NCBI RefSeq assembly: GCF_000194945.1 | Contig: NZ_GL878507.1 | Location: 1-64,000, forward strand | From: Streptococcus sanguinis SK1 = NCTC 7863 | GTDB taxonomy: Bacteria > Bacillota > Bacilli > Lactobacillales > Streptococcaceae | Reading direction: 5' to 3' | DNA: 64,000 bases | Part shown: positions 27,339 to 36,984 of the stretch, one piece after another | Layout of the letters: the number at the start of each line of letters is the position of its first letter | Position numbering within the stretch: the stretch's first letter is position 1 | The notes under the pieces: model-generated | Seen by the model: only the letters and a program-made list of their open reading frames with translations | Databases searched by the model: none | Told to the model about the DNA's origin: nothing | Made by a program: the position numbers and the translations under genes

Positions 27339-28238
27339 ATGGAGAAAATAGGACAGAATATGCCTCATATGAATAGGGTGCGGCAGTTTGACTATCAGGA
27401 GCTGGTCAAGCAGATTATGGCGGACCCAGATGTCGCGGCCTTTATCCAACAGGAAAAGCTGACCCAAGTTGAGATTCAGCGCAGTGTCTCCAAGTTTAAC
27501 CAGTATATTACGGAGCGCAACCGCTTTTTGCTGGGGGATGAGACCTATATTGCTAAGGGCTATAAGCCAATCTTGGTGAAAAATGAAGGCTATGCGGATG
27601 TTGCCTATGAGGAGACGCCTGAGTTGATTGAGCAGGAGAGGCAGGAGGCCATTAGAAGCCGTCTCAATCTTATCAGCTTACCAGCCAGTCTCAAGGAAGC
27701 AAGCCTAGCTCAGGTGGATCTGGATGATGTTGGCCGCTACAAGGCTTTTGAACTGTTGACCAACTTTGTTGCGGAGTTTCCGAATTATCAGAAGGCTGTT
27801 TATCTTTACGGTGATTTTGGGGTCGGAAAAAGCTACATGATGGCTGCTCTGGCGCATGATTTGTCAGAAAAACGCAGTGTTTCAACGACACTGCTCCACT
27901 ATCCGAGCTTTGTTTTAGATGTTAAGAATGCGATCAGCTCTGGCTTGGTCAAGGAGAAGATTGATCAGGTCAAGACAGCTCAAGTGCTGATTTTGGATGA
28001 TATTGGTGCAGAGCAGTCTAGCCCCTGGATGCGCGATGAGATTTTGCAGGTCATTCTCCAACACCGTATGCAGGAAAATCTGCCAACTTTCTTTACTTCT
28101 AACTTTAAGTTTGCAGATTTGGAGCGTCACTTTGCCAGCTCTAAGAATGGCGATGAGACTTGGCAGGCCAAGCGGGTTATGGAGCGGATTAAGTTTCTGG
28201 CTCAGGAGGTGCGCCTAAAAGGAGAGAACCGCCGATGA
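27339..28238 (+). CDS. dnaI: Primosomal protein DnaI
   Basis: A 299-residue AAA+ ATPase that loads the replicative helicase. The N-terminal domain (about 1-100, NMPHMNRVRQFDYQELVKQI) contacts the helicase. The ATPase core has Walker A GDFGVGKSYM, Walker B VLILDDIGAE, sensor 1 (LPTFFTSNF) and an arginine-rich end RVMERIKFLAQEVRL. Length is normal. It overlaps the nitroreductase gene by 4 bases. Confidence 0.95.
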   Translation: MEKIGQNMPHMNRVRQFDYQELVKQIMADPDVAAFIQQEKLTQVEIQRSVSKFNQYITERNRFLLGDETYIAKGYKPILVKNEGYADVAYEETPELIEQERQEAIRSRLNLISLPASLKEASLAQVDLDDVGRYKAFELLTNFVAEFPNYQKAVYLYGDFGVGKSYMMAALAHDLSEKRSVSTTLLHYPSFVLDVKNAISSGLVKEKIDQVKTAQVLILDDIGAEQSSPWMRDEILQVILQHRMQENLPTFFTSNFKFADLERHFASSKNGDETWQAKRVMERIKFLAQEVRLKGENRR

Positions 28239-28951
28239 ATGAAACGATTAACTTGATGAATGCTCACACGTCTGTTCGCCGCTTTACGGAGGAGCAGATT
28301 TCGGATAAGGAACTCCGTGTCATCATTGATGCTGGGCGGGCTGCGTCCAGCTGGAAGAATTTCCAGTCCTATTCTATCATTGTGGTGCGAAGCAAAGAGA
28401 AAAAAGAAGCCCTCTTTGATTTGGTGCCCCAAGAAGCCATTCGGCAGTCTTCGGCCTTCCTGCTTTTTGTTGGCGACCTCAATCGTGCCCAAAAGGGCGT
28501 TCAATTGCATACGGAAGACTTTTATCCTGAGGGAACGGAGAATCTCCTGATTAGCTCAGTAGATGCCGCTCTGGCGGGGCAAAATACTCTCTTAGCGGCT
28601 GAAAGTTTGGGTTATGGTGGAGTAATCATTGGACTGGTTCGTTATGCTGCCAGTCAAATAGCAGAGCTTTTTAAGCTACCGGACTACACTTATCCGGTCT
28701 TTGGGATTGCTCTGGGAACTCCCAACCAGAACCATGCAGTCAAACCGCGGCTGCCTTATGAATCAGTGGTCTTTGAGGAAGAATATCGTGAACAGGATCG
28801 TTCAACTATCCAAGCCTATGACCGCGTACAGACTGAATATGCTGGTGAGCGGGCTAAGGAAACCTGGAGTCAGCGCCTAGCTACCCAATTTGGTCAGGAG
28901 CCAAATCAAGCTATCAACCAACTGTTCAAAGAAAAGAAATTAGAAAAATAG
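28235..28951 (+). CDS. NADPH-dependent nitroreductase/oxidoreductase (NfrA-like)
   Basis: A 238-residue FMN enzyme of the nitroreductase superfamily. HTSVRRFTEEQISDKEL (residues 11-27) with the FMN-binding arginines, AASSWKNFQSYSIIVV, and the GYGGVIIGLVR loop are diagnostic. Such enzymes reduce nitroaromatics, quinones or flavins with NADPH. The long C-terminal extension (from about 190) is as in the NfrA group. The gene overlaps dnaI and precedes der, but this looks like shared transcription rather than shared function. Confidence 0.88.
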   Translation: MNETINLMNAHTSVRRFTEEQISDKELRVIIDAGRAASSWKNFQSYSIIVVRSKEKKEALFDLVPQEAIRQSSAFLLFVGDLNRAQKGVQLHTEDFYPEGTENLLISSVDAALAGQNTLLAAESLGYGGVIIGLVRYAASQIAELFKLPDYTYPVFGIALGTPNQNHAVKPRLPYESVVFEEEYREQDRSTIQAYDRVQTEYAGERAKETWSQRLATQFGQEPNQAINQLFKEKKLEK

Positions 28952-28993
28952 GGTGGAGTTTGGCTCTGTCCTAAAGAATGAAAGAGGAAAAAC

Positions 28994-30304
28994 ATGGCCT
29001 TACCAACTATTGCCATTGTCGGCCGTCCCAATGTCGGCAAATCAACGCTCTTCAATCGGATTGCCGGTGAGCGAATTTCTATTGTGGAAGATGTTGAAGG
29101 GGTGACCCGCGACCGAATCTATGCGACAGCAAGCTGGCTCAACCGTAAGTTTAGTATTATTGACACGGGCGGAATTGACGATGTTGACGCGCCTTTTATG
29201 GAGCAAATCAAACACCAGGCTGAGATTGCTATGGACGAAGCAGATGTTATCGTTTTTGTCGTGTCTGGCAAGGAAGGTATCACGGATGCGGACGAGTATG
29301 TGGCTCGCATGCTCTACAAGACCCATAAGCCGATTATTTTAGCGGTCAATAAGGTCGACAATCCTGAAATGCGCAATGAGATTTTTGATTTCTATGCGCT
29401 GGGCCTAGGTGATCCATTCCCAGTTTCCTCAGTCCACGGGATTGGTACAGGGGATGTTCTTGATGCCATCGTTGAAAATCTGCCAAATGAAGAAGTGGCT
29501 GAAAATCCTGATATGATTAAGTTTAGCTTGATTGGCCGTCCTAATGTCGGTAAGTCTAGCTTGATCAATGCCATATTAGGTGAAGAGCGGGTTATTGCCA
29601 GTCCTGTTGCTGGTACTACGCGTGATGCTATTGATACGGTCTTTACGGACAGTGAAGGTCAGGAATTTACCATGATCGACACGGCTGGTATGCGCAAGTC
29701 AGGCAAGGTCTATGAAAATACAGAGAAATACTCTGTCATGCGGGCCATGCGGGCGATTGACCGCTCAGATGTCGTTCTGATGGTGCTTAATGCTGAAGAA
29801 GGAATTCGTGAGTACGACAAGCGAATCGCCGGCTTTGCCCATGAAGCAGGAAAAGGTATTGTTATCGTTGTTAATAAGTGGGACACACTGGAAAAAGACA
29901 ACCATACCATGAAAGACTGGGAAGAAGATATCCGAGACCAGTTCCAGTATTTGTCTTATGCGCCAATTATCTTTGTTTCTGCCCTGACCAAGCAGCGTCT
30001 CCATAAGCTGCCGGACATGATTAAGCAAATCAGTCAGAGTCAGAATACCCGTATTCCCTCTGCGGTCCTCAATGATGTTATCATGGATGCTATCGCGATT
30101 AATCCGACACCGACTGACAAGGGCAAGCGTCTCAAGATTTTTTATGCGACTCAGGTAGCGACCAAACCGCCAACTTTTGTCATCTTTGTCAACGAAGAAG
30201 AGCTTATGCACTTCTCTTACCTGCGTTTCTTGGAAAATCAAATCCGCAAGGCTTTTGTCTTTGAAGGGACCCCACTTCACTTGATTGCAAGGAAGCGGAA
30301 GTAG
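28994..30304 (+). CDS. der: Ribosome biogenesis GTPase Der
   Basis: A 436-residue essential GTPase with two tandem G domains, each with a full motif set: [15 protein letters not shown] and NKVD in the first, and [15 protein letters not shown] and NKWD in the second. A C-terminal KH-like domain (from about 350, [16 protein letters not shown]) follows. It acts in assembly of the 50S subunit. It has its own ribosome site (AAAGAGGAAAA) 42 bases after the nitroreductase gene. Confidence 0.97.
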   Translation: MALPTIAIVGRPNVGKSTLFNRIAGERISIVEDVEGVTRDRIYATASWLNRKFSIIDTGGIDDVDAPFMEQIKHQAEIAMDEADVIVFVVSGKEGITDADEYVARMLYKTHKPIILAVNKVDNPEMRNEIFDFYALGLGDPFPVSSVHGIGTGDVLDAIVENLPNEEVAENPDMIKFSLIGRPNVGKSSLINAILGEERVIASPVAGTTRDAIDTVFTDSEGQEFTMIDTAGMRKSGKVYENTEKYSVMRAMRAIDRSDVVLMVLNAEEGIREYDKRIAGFAHEAGKGIVIVVNKWDTLEKDNHTMKDWEEDIRDQFQYLSYAPIIFVSALTKQRLHKLPDMIKQISQSQNTRIPSAVLNDVIMDAIAINPTPTDKGKRLKIFYATQVATKPPTFVIFVNEEELMHFSYLRFLENQIRKAFVFEGTPLHLIARKRK

Positions 30305-30350
30305 AGTTGGAAAACAGTAATTTGACAAACATACGTTTATATGTAAAAAT

Positions 30351-30382
30351 GAAAGTAAGCATAAGAGCTTGCTTTTCTTTTT
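30351..30382 (+). terminator. der operon terminator
   Basis: AAAGTAAGC/GCTTGCTTT with one T-G pair and loop ATAAGA is followed by TCTTTTTTT. Confidence 0.75.
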
Positions 30383-30394
30383 TTATGTCGAAAG

Positions 30395-30405
30395 TATGGT
30401 ATAAT
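30395..30405 (+). promoter_or_regulatory. Promoter of the SNF2-murC region
   Basis: An extended -10, TATGGTATAAT (TATAAT 30400-30405), lies 27 bases before the ATG at 30432; no clear -35 is seen. AAGGTGG at 30420-30426 is the ribosome site. Confidence 0.6.
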
Positions 30406-30431
30406 GGTGAGATAAATGTAAGGTGGTAATT

Positions 30432-33400
30432 ATGGCAAAATTAATTCCTGGTAAGATTCGGACAGAAGGAATTGCCCTGGTTGAAAACAATAAGGTAGTA
30501 ATCCTTGAGGTCAGTGATTCACTTTTATATGCTCGTGTGGATGAGTGCAATCTGCGCTATAGCTTGGATGATGATGTCATCTTTTGTTATTGCGACTTTT
30601 TCCAGAAGAAAAAATATTGTGCCCATCTGGCAGCCTTGGAGTATTATCTGAAAAATGCTCCATCTGGAAAAGATGTGCTAAAGAGTATGGAAGAAGAGGA
30701 GTTGACCAGTCAGGAGACCCAAGAGCTGGTTTCTTTTGGAAGCTTGTTCTTGGATAAGGTCTTGCCGGATAAATCTAATCAACAGGTTCGTTACGAGCTC
30801 TCGGCTACTGGTCAAGAGGACTCTTATACTGGACAGTTTCTCTGGAGTCTCCGAATCAGTCGCTTGCCGGACGAGCGCTCTTATGTTGTCCGAGACGTTC
30901 TTTCCTTCCTTCGAACCTTGGAAAAGGGCGGACATTATCAGATTGGTAAGAGTTACTATGAGGCTATTCATTTGGAGGATTTTGATGAAGCCAGTCAAGA
31001 TTTGCTCGTTTTCCTGCAAGGACTAGTGTCTGACTATCAGGGGCAAGATTCTTCTTTGATTTTCCCAAATGCTGGGCGCAATCTTTTCTTCCCGGCTAGT
31101 ATCTTTGAAGAGGGGGTTATCTTCCTGATGAATCTGTCTTCTTTCCGCTTAGAGTACAGCCTTTATGACTACAGTGAAGTCTTTTTCCAAGATTTACATG
31201 AAGAGGCAGAAGTTTATACTTTCCAAGTGGAAGAGTATGAAGAGCATTTTGAGCTAGTCATTGCTGAGAAGAATTATAAGATGCTTTATGATGGGCAGTT
31301 TATCTTTTATGGAGATACCTTCTATCAGCTAAATCCTCAGCAGATAAGACTAATTAAGGCTTTACGGGAGTTGCCTATAGAGCATGATCGGTTGAAGCGC
31401 CTGCAATTCGACTTGTCAGAGAGAACGAAGCTGGCTTCCAGTCTGTCTGAGTTTAAAAAGGTTGGTCGGATAGAAGCACCTGAAAGTATGATGATTCATG
31501 ACTTTACAGCCAAGTTTGACTTTGACATCGGTCCTGACAAGCGTCTGATTTTGGACACTGTCTTTGACTATGGAGACAGGAAGGTGACGACTCGTAAAGA
31601 TTTGGAACGTCTGCCTTTTGCGGGTAATTTTGAGCATGAGCAGCAAGTCTTTAAGCAAATGCTGCAGGCAGGTTTTGTGGCAGATTTTTACAGTCAGCGA
31701 CCGCCTCTGAAACCGGAAGAAATTTATCATTTCTTCTCGGAAGTGATTCCCAATTTTGAGGCTTTGGGCCATGTCAGTATGACAGAAGAGTTAGAGGCAC
31801 TGGCACAGACAGAAAGTCCAAGGATCTCTGTCAAGATGAAGGGCGGCCTCTTAGATGTTGGTTTCGATTTTGCTGGCATTGCGCAGTCAGAGATTGACGC
31901 AGTTCTTGATTCGCTCTTTAAGGAGCAGGACTTCTTTATCAGTAAGTCTGGGCAAGTCTTGATTTTTGATGAAGAGACCAAGGAGATGATTCGGACTTTA
32001 CAGCAGCTGCGGAGTAAGCGGACTAAAAATGGTTTCATTCAGACCAGCAGTCTGGCAGCTTATCAATTGGCAGAGTTTTTCAAGGGCAAGGATAGGGTAC
32101 AGTTTTCAAAAGATGTGCAGCAGCTGGCCTTTGACCTGACTCACCCTGAGGAATTTCCTCTTCCTGAGCTGCAAGTCAAGGCTGACCTTCGGGATTACCA
32201 AGAGACGGGTGTCAAGTGGTTATCCATGCTGGATAAATATGGCTTTGGTGGCATCTTGGCTGACGATATGGGGCTAGGAAAGACCCTGCAGACGATTTCT
32301 TTTCTGAGTTCGCGTATAGATGACTCTAAGAAAGTCTTAATCTTGGCGCCATCCAGCTTGATTTATAACTGGAGCGATGAGTTTGCTAAATTTGCTCCAC
32401 ATTTGGATGTGGCGGTGGTGTATGGTCTGAAAAATGTTCGTGATGAGCTGATTGCGGAGAAGCATCAGATTACCATTACCAGCTATGCTTCTTTCAGGCA
32501 GGATGTGGAAGAATACAAGGATAACCACTTCCAGTATCTGATTTTGGATGAGGCTCAGGTGATGAAGAATGACCAGACCAAGATTGCCCAGTATTTGCGG
32601 GATTTTGAAGTGGAGCATACTTTTGCTCTTTCTGGGACGCCGATTGAGAATAATCTGGGAGAACTTTGGTCTATTTTCCAGATTGTCATGCCAGGACTTT
32701 TGCCAAGCAAAAAGGAATTTTTAAAACTGCCGGCTGAGAAAGTCGCTCGCTATATCAAACCATTTGTCATGCGGCGCAAAAAAGAAGATGTGTTGCAGGA
32801 ACTGCCTGATTTGATTGAAGTCGCCTATCGCAATGAATTGGCAGATAGTCAGAAGACTATTTATCTGGCTCTGCTCAAACAAATGCAGGACAGAATTATC
32901 CATGCGACAGAAGATGAAATCAACCGCAGCAAGATAGAGATTCTGTCAGGTCTTATGCGCCTCCGTCAGATCTGTGATACTCCGAAGCTGTTTATGGAAG
33001 ATTACGAGGGCGAGAGCGGTAAGCTAGAAAGTTTGCGGGAATTACTTGAACAGATACAAGATGGTAATCGTCGTGTCCTCATATTTTCACAATTTCGTGG
33101 TATGCTGGATATTATCGAGAGTGAGTTGGACAAGATGGGCATGGAGTCCTTTAAGATTACAGGCTCTACTCCAGCCAAGGAGCGTCAGGACATGACAACA
33201 GCCTTCAATGACGGCCAGCGTTCAGCCTTTCTAATCTCCCTCAAGGCTGGAGGTGTCGGTCTCAATCTGACCGGTGCTGACACAGTCATCTTGGTCGACC
33301 TCTGGTGGAATCCAGCGGTTGAGGCCCAGGCCATCGGCCGTGCCCACCGTATCGGTCAGGAGCGCAATGTCGAAGTCTATCGGATGATTACACGGGGTAC

Positions 33401-33533
33401 GATTGAGGAGAAGATACAGGAGTTGCAGGAGAGCAAGCGCAATCTGGTTTCGACTATTCTCGACGGAGCAGAAGCCAAATCCAGTCTCTCTGTGGAGGAA
33501 ATTCGAGAAATTCTGGGAATTTCGGCAGAATAG
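30432..33533 (+). CDS. SNF2-family DEAD/DEAH-box helicase
   Basis: A 1033-residue helicase-like protein. It opens with a SWIM zinc finger (about 50-70, CYCDFFQKKKYCAHLAALE), has the bacterial SNF2 helicase-associated domain in the middle, and a Swi2/Snf2 ATPase core in the last 450 residues. The core shows motif I ADDMGLGKTLQTI, motif II DEAQVMKN, motif III LSGTPIENN and motif VI AIGRAHRIGQ. It is a DNA translocase probably acting on DNA-protein complexes; its bacterial role is not established. I chose the ATG at 30432, not the GTG at 30423, because it sits correctly from AAGGTGG. Confidence 0.92.
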   Translation: MAKLIPGKIRTEGIALVENNKVVILEVSDSLLYARVDECNLRYSLDDDVIFCYCDFFQKKKYCAHLAALEYYLKNAPSGKDVLKSMEEEELTSQETQELVSFGSLFLDKVLPDKSNQQVRYELSATGQEDSYTGQFLWSLRISRLPDERSYVVRDVLSFLRTLEKGGHYQIGKSYYEAIHLEDFDEASQDLLVFLQGLVSDYQGQDSSLIFPNAGRNLFFPASIFEEGVIFLMNLSSFRLEYSLYDYSEVFFQDLHEEAEVYTFQVEEYEEHFELVIAEKNYKMLYDGQFIFYGDTFYQLNPQQIRLIKALRELPIEHDRLKRLQFDLSERTKLASSLSEFKKVGRIEAPESMMIHDFTAKFDFDIGPDKRLILDTVFDYGDRKVTTRKDLERLPFAGNFEHEQQVFKQMLQAGFVADFYSQRPPLKPEEIYHFFSEVIPNFEALGHVSMTEELEALAQTESPRISVKMKGGLLDVGFDFAGIAQSEIDAVLDSLFKEQDFFISKSGQVLIFDEETKEMIRTLQQLRSKRTKNGFIQTSSLAAYQLAEFFKGKDRVQFSKDVQQLAFDLTHPEEFPLPELQVKADLRDYQETGVKWLSMLDKYGFGGILADDMGLGKTLQTISFLSSRIDDSKKVLILAPSSLIYNWSDEFAKFAPHLDVAVVYGLKNVRDELIAEKHQITITSYASFRQDVEEYKDNHFQYLILDEAQVMKNDQTKIAQYLRDFEVEHTFALSGTPIENNLGELWSIFQIVMPGLLPSKKEFLKLPAEKVARYIKPFVMRRKKEDVLQELPDLIEVAYRNELADSQKTIYLALLKQMQDRIIHATEDEINRSKIEILSGLMRLRQICDTPKLFMEDYEGESGKLESLRELLEQIQDGNRRVLIFSQFRGMLDIIESELDKMGMESFKITGSTPAKERQDMTTAFNDGQRSAFLISLKAGGVGLNLTGADTVILVDLWWNPAVEAQAIGRAHRIGQERNVEVYRMITRGTIEEKIQELQESKRNLVSTILDGAEAKSSLSVEEIREILGISAE

Positions 33534-33587
33534 CTTGAAAAATAGCCTGAATAGTTTATAATAATGAAGGGTTGAAAGGAAAAAGAT

Positions 33588-34247
33588 ATGACTGATAAAC
33601 AATTTCCTCTGGTGTCAGATGATGAAATCATGCTGACGGAAATGCCGCATATGAATCTTTATGATGAACTGGATCTCATTAGCAACATTACCGGAGACTA
33701 TACAGACCGTAATTATTTGGAATGGATGCCGATTGTGGATTCCAGCAGGCATGCTCCCATCGCTGCCAGTCAGGCTATCAGAAGACCGCTGCAAAAGCAG
33801 TCTGCTTTCAAGGATTTTAAAAAGCCGATTGATAAGAAAGATCCAGCTATTCGTTATGCTGAGCAGGCACGCGAGGAAGCTCGGGCAGATTTGAAAAAGA
33901 AGCGTTCAGCGTCTTATCTGACCAGCGACCTTCCGACTAAGGTCCGCAGCAGAAAGCTTCCAACAGCTTCTAATGCGGAAAGACCGAAGCCAACAGCCCC
34001 TTTTCAGAAGAATACATCAGGGGAATTTACGAAGTTTGGCGACAGGCTTCAGCAGGATAACTATATTTTGGCAGATATTCAGCCTGAGTATAGCCCTCAG
34101 CCGCAGGAGCCAGAAGAAAAGCCTAAGAAAAACAATTATGATTTTTTAAAAACCAGTCAGATCTATAATCAGGATAGGGCTAAGGAGGAGCAGTTGAAGC
34201 ATTCCAAGGCTCAAGAGCTGAATTTGACAGGCTTGGACAGCGAATAA
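33588..34247 (+). CDS. Hypothetical protein between the SNF2 helicase and murC
   Basis: A 219-residue hydrophilic protein rich in Lys, Glu, Pro and Gln, with no membrane segment and no domain I recognise. It begins with an acidic segment (VSDDEIMLTEMPHMNLYDELDLI) that may form an interaction helix. The rest looks largely disordered. A similar gene lies at the same place in other streptococci, so it is conserved though uncharacterised. AAAGGAAAAAG precedes the ATG. It lies 54 bases after the helicase gene and probably shares its transcript. Confidence 0.75.
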   Translation: MTDKQFPLVSDDEIMLTEMPHMNLYDELDLISNITGDYTDRNYLEWMPIVDSSRHAPIAASQAIRRPLQKQSAFKDFKKPIDKKDPAIRYAEQAREEARADLKKKRSASYLTSDLPTKVRSRKLPTASNAERPKPTAPFQKNTSGEFTKFGDRLQQDNYILADIQPEYSPQPQEPEEKPKKNNYDFLKTSQIYNQDRAKEEQLKHSKAQELNLTGLDSE

Positions 34248-34339
34248 AGCTGGCTTGCTCGAGTCTTTTCTGCCTACAATTTTCTGATGTATAAAGGAAA
34301 TTGCTGTTTGCTTATGTAAATGTAAAATCTATCTGCATA

Positions 34340-34493
34340 TAACATCCATCATCGGTTGAAAAAGACCGATGCTAGAAGCTAGGACTTACTGATTGGTCCG
34401 GCTTCTTTGGTGTTTTGGTGGTGCCTAAAAGCTTGTAAAGAAAGAAAATCCCTGCGGGCTGATGAGGGTCTGCGGAGATTTTCCTATTTGGAT
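34340..34493 (+). other. Structured leader upstream of murC
   Basis: The 280-bp gap before murC holds three successive inverted repeats. They are CATCGGT/ACCGATG (34350-34356 with 34365-34371), AGAAGC with GGAC/GTCC inside and GCTTCT (34374-34407), and a longer GAAAATC.../...GATTTTC (about 34444-34485). None ends in a convincing T run. It may be a regulatory leader or a processed RNA; I do not recognise a known riboswitch class. Confidence 0.45.
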
Positions 34494-34527
34494 TTGCTTT
34501 TATGGCCTTGTATCTTAAGGAGTAATC

Positions 34528-35862
34528 ATGACGAAAACCTATCATTTTATCGGGATTAAGGGCTCTGGTATGAGCGCTTTGGCTTTGATGCTGCATCAGA
34601 TGGGCCATAAGGTTCAGGGCAGTGACGTTGATAAATATTATTTCACTCAGCGCGGTCTGGAGCAGGCTGGCATTTCCATTCTGCCTTTTGATGAAAAGAA
34701 TATCCAACCAGACTTCGAAATTATTGCCGGCAATGCCTTTCGTCCAGATAACAATGTAGAAATTGCCTATGCAGACGCAAACGGCATCAGCTATAAACGC
34801 TACCATGAGTTTTTAGGCAGCTTCATGCGTGACTTTGTCAGCTTGGGAGTGGCTGGTGCCCACGGGAAGACCTCTACAACGGGTATTCTCTCCCATGTTC
34901 TCTCCAATATCACGGATACTAGTTATCTGATTGGTGACGGTACAGGCCGTGGTTCTGCCAATGCCAAGTATTTTGTCTTTGAGTCAGACGAGTACGAGCG
35001 TCATTTTATGCCTTATCATCCGGAATATTCGATCATTACCAATATCGACTTTGACCATCCGGATTATTTCACGAGCCTGGAAGATGTCTTTAACGCTTTC
35101 AATGACTATGCCAAGCAGATTACCAAAGGACTCTTCATCTATGGAGAAGATGAGCAGCTACGTCGGATTACTTCCAAGGCTCCGATTTACTACTATGGCT
35201 TCAAGGAAGAGGGCAATGACTTTGTTGCTCACGACCTCTTGCGTTCTACCAGTGGTTCAGGCTTCAAAGTTTCTTTCCGCGGGCAAGAGCTGGGTGAGTT
35301 CCAAATTCCAAGCTTTGGCCGCCACAACATTATGAATGCGACAGCAGTAATCGGCCTCTTGTATACTGCAGGTCTTGATTTGGATTTAGTTCGGGAACAT
35401 CTCAAGACTTTTGGCGGAGTTAAGCGCCGTTTTACTGAAAAGATTGTTAATGAAACAGTTATCATTGATGACTTTGCTCACCATCCGACGGAAATTATCG
35501 CAACTCTTGATGCAGCTCGTCAGAAGTATCCAAGCAAGGAAATCGTGGCAATCTTTCAGCCGCATACCTTCACTCGAACCATTGCTCTCTTGGACGAATT
35601 TGCGGAAGCCCTCAATCAGGCTGACTCAGTTTATTTAGCTCAGATTTACGGATCTGCGCGTGAGGTGGACAATGGCGATGTTAAGGTCGAAGATCTGGCT
35701 GAAAAGATTGTGAAGCGGGCCAAGGTTATTGATGTGGATAATGTTTCTCCGCTTCTTGACCACGATAATGCCGTTTATGTCTTTATGGGAGCTGGTGACA
35801 TCCAGACCTATGAATATTCCTTTGAACGTCTCCTGTCCAATCTTACCAGCAACGTTCAGTAG
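34528..35862 (+). CDS. murC: UDP-N-acetylmuramate--L-alanine ligase
   Basis: A 444-residue Mur ligase that adds L-alanine to UDP-MurNAc, the first peptide step of peptidoglycan synthesis in the cytosol. It shows the N-terminal UDP-binding fold ([15 protein letters not shown]), the P-loop [10 protein letters not shown] near residue 112, [10 protein letters not shown] with catalytic acids, and the C-terminal domain with [10 protein letters not shown] and [15 protein letters not shown] precedes the ATG. GNAT genes follow 11 bases later. Confidence 0.96.
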   Translation: MTKTYHFIGIKGSGMSALALMLHQMGHKVQGSDVDKYYFTQRGLEQAGISILPFDEKNIQPDFEIIAGNAFRPDNNVEIAYADANGISYKRYHEFLGSFMRDFVSLGVAGAHGKTSTTGILSHVLSNITDTSYLIGDGTGRGSANAKYFVFESDEYERHFMPYHPEYSIITNIDFDHPDYFTSLEDVFNAFNDYAKQITKGLFIYGEDEQLRRITSKAPIYYYGFKEEGNDFVAHDLLRSTSGSGFKVSFRGQELGEFQIPSFGRHNIMNATAVIGLLYTAGLDLDLVREHLKTFGGVKRRFTEKIVNETVIIDDFAHHPTEIIATLDAARQKYPSKEIVAIFQPHTFTRTIALLDEFAEALNQADSVYLAQIYGSAREVDNGDVKVEDLAEKIVKRAKVIDVDNVSPLLDHDNAVYVFMGAGDIQTYEYSFERLLSNLTSNVQ

Positions 35863-35873
35863 GAGGAGACTTG

Positions 35874-36386
35874 ATGGAAGCACCGATTCGAATCAGACAG
35901 GCCGACTTGAGCGACTGGGTAGAAATTCTTGCAATTGAGCAGCTGAATTTTCCAGCAGCAGAAGCGGCCGGTGCAGAAGTTCTCAAAGAGCGGATTGAGC
36001 AGATTGCTGATACTTTTTTGCTAGCAGAGCTGCATGGTCAGCTGGCGGGCTATATTGTTGGACCAGCTGTTCAGGCGCGATATTTGACAGATGATCTCTT
36101 TAGCAAGGTGGGTGCTAATCCTCCAGAAGGTGGCTTCATTGCTGTCCAAAGTCTGTCCGTCCATCCAGATTTTCAGAGGCAGGGGGTCGGAACCTTGTTG
36201 CTTGCAGCTCTCAAGGAGATAGCTGTTCAGCAAAATCGAAAGGGCATTAGCCTTACCTGTCATGATGAGCTGATACCTTATTATGAGATGAATGGTTTCG
36301 TCCACGAAGGGATTTCTGACTCAACTCATGGTGGGGCTGCTTGGTCTGATATGGTGTGGGAAAATCCCAATTTTAAGGAGAAGTGA
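35874..36386 (+). CDS. GNAT family N-acetyltransferase (copy 1)
   Basis: A 170-residue acetyl-CoA-dependent acyltransferase. The acetyl-CoA-binding motif A lies in SLSVHPDFQRQGVGTLLLAALKEIA (Q/R-x-x-G-x-G/A), and the C-terminal part is GISLTCHDELIPYYEMNGF. The pattern, with HDELIPYYE and STHGGAAWSDMVWENP, resembles arylalkylamine-type GNATs. The substrate is unknown. It is a close paralogue of the next gene. I chose the ATG at 35874, with AGGAGGAG 6-13 bases before it, over the adjoining TTG. Confidence 0.88.
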   Translation: MEAPIRIRQADLSDWVEILAIEQLNFPAAEAAGAEVLKERIEQIADTFLLAELHGQLAGYIVGPAVQARYLTDDLFSKVGANPPEGGFIAVQSLSVHPDFQRQGVGTLLLAALKEIAVQQNRKGISLTCHDELIPYYEMNGFVHEGISDSTHGGAAWSDMVWENPNFKEK

Positions 36387-36889
36387 TGATTATCCGTCAA
36401 GCTCAAATGGCTGACTTAGATGCCATTTATGCTATCGAATTGGAAAATTTCAGTCCAGAAGAGGCTGTTAGCCGCGAAAGTCTAGCAGCTCATATCCAAA
36501 CCCTATCTTCAACTTTTTTGGTGGCAGAAAAGGACGATAAGATTTTGGGCTATCTGGAGGGACCTGTCCGTCCAGAACGTTATTTAAAGGACATTTCCTT
36601 TACAGAGGAGATTGAAGATTATAGTCATCTGGACGGCGGCTTTATCTCTCTGACCAGCCTTTCTATCTCGAAAGATGCTCAGGGGATGGGGGCCGGTCGC
36701 AAGCTATTGGAAGCTATGAAAGAGATTGCTATAGCAGATGAACGCCACGGCATCAATCTGACCTGCCACGACTATCTCACCGCTTACTACGAGAAGCATG
36801 CCTTTGTAAATGAAGGTTTGTCACAATCAACTTACGCAGGTGCCACTTGGTTTGATATGGTCTGGGAAAATCCTAGTCTCAAACTGTAA
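36386..36889 (+). CDS. GNAT family N-acetyltransferase (copy 2)
   Basis: A 167-residue paralogue of the preceding gene with the same end pattern (LTCHDYLTAYYEKHAFVNEG, then STYAGATWFDMVWENP). Its acetyl-CoA motif is SLSISKDAQGMGAGRKLLEAM. The two probably arose by tandem duplication and then diverged. The ATG overlaps the previous stop codon (TGATG), with AAGGAG at 36375-36380, so translation is coupled. Both lie between cell-wall genes murC and mltG; a cell-wall link is only inference from position. Confidence 0.88.
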   Translation: MIIRQAQMADLDAIYAIELENFSPEEAVSRESLAAHIQTLSSTFLVAEKDDKILGYLEGPVRPERYLKDISFTEEIEDYSHLDGGFISLTSLSISKDAQGMGAGRKLLEAMKEIAIADERHGINLTCHDYLTAYYEKHAFVNEGLSQSTYAGATWFDMVWENPSLKL

Positions 36890-36924
36890 AAAAACCAATA
36901 ATAAGCTAGAAAATCCTACTCTTA

Positions 36925-36953
36925 TTGCATTTATCTGACTTTTAAGATATAAT
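36925..36953 (+). promoter_or_regulatory. mltG promoter
   Basis: TTGCAT (36925-36930) and TATAAT (36948-36953) are 17 bases apart, 32 bases before the TTG start of mltG. Confidence 0.75.
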
Positions 36954-36984
36954 GTTAGGGATTATGATGAAGGAGGTCAAATTT

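Noticed and set aside
34340-34527. murC leader considered as a T-box
   Set aside because: The conserved T-box core (TGGTACCGCG-like) and a terminator-antiterminator pair are missing.
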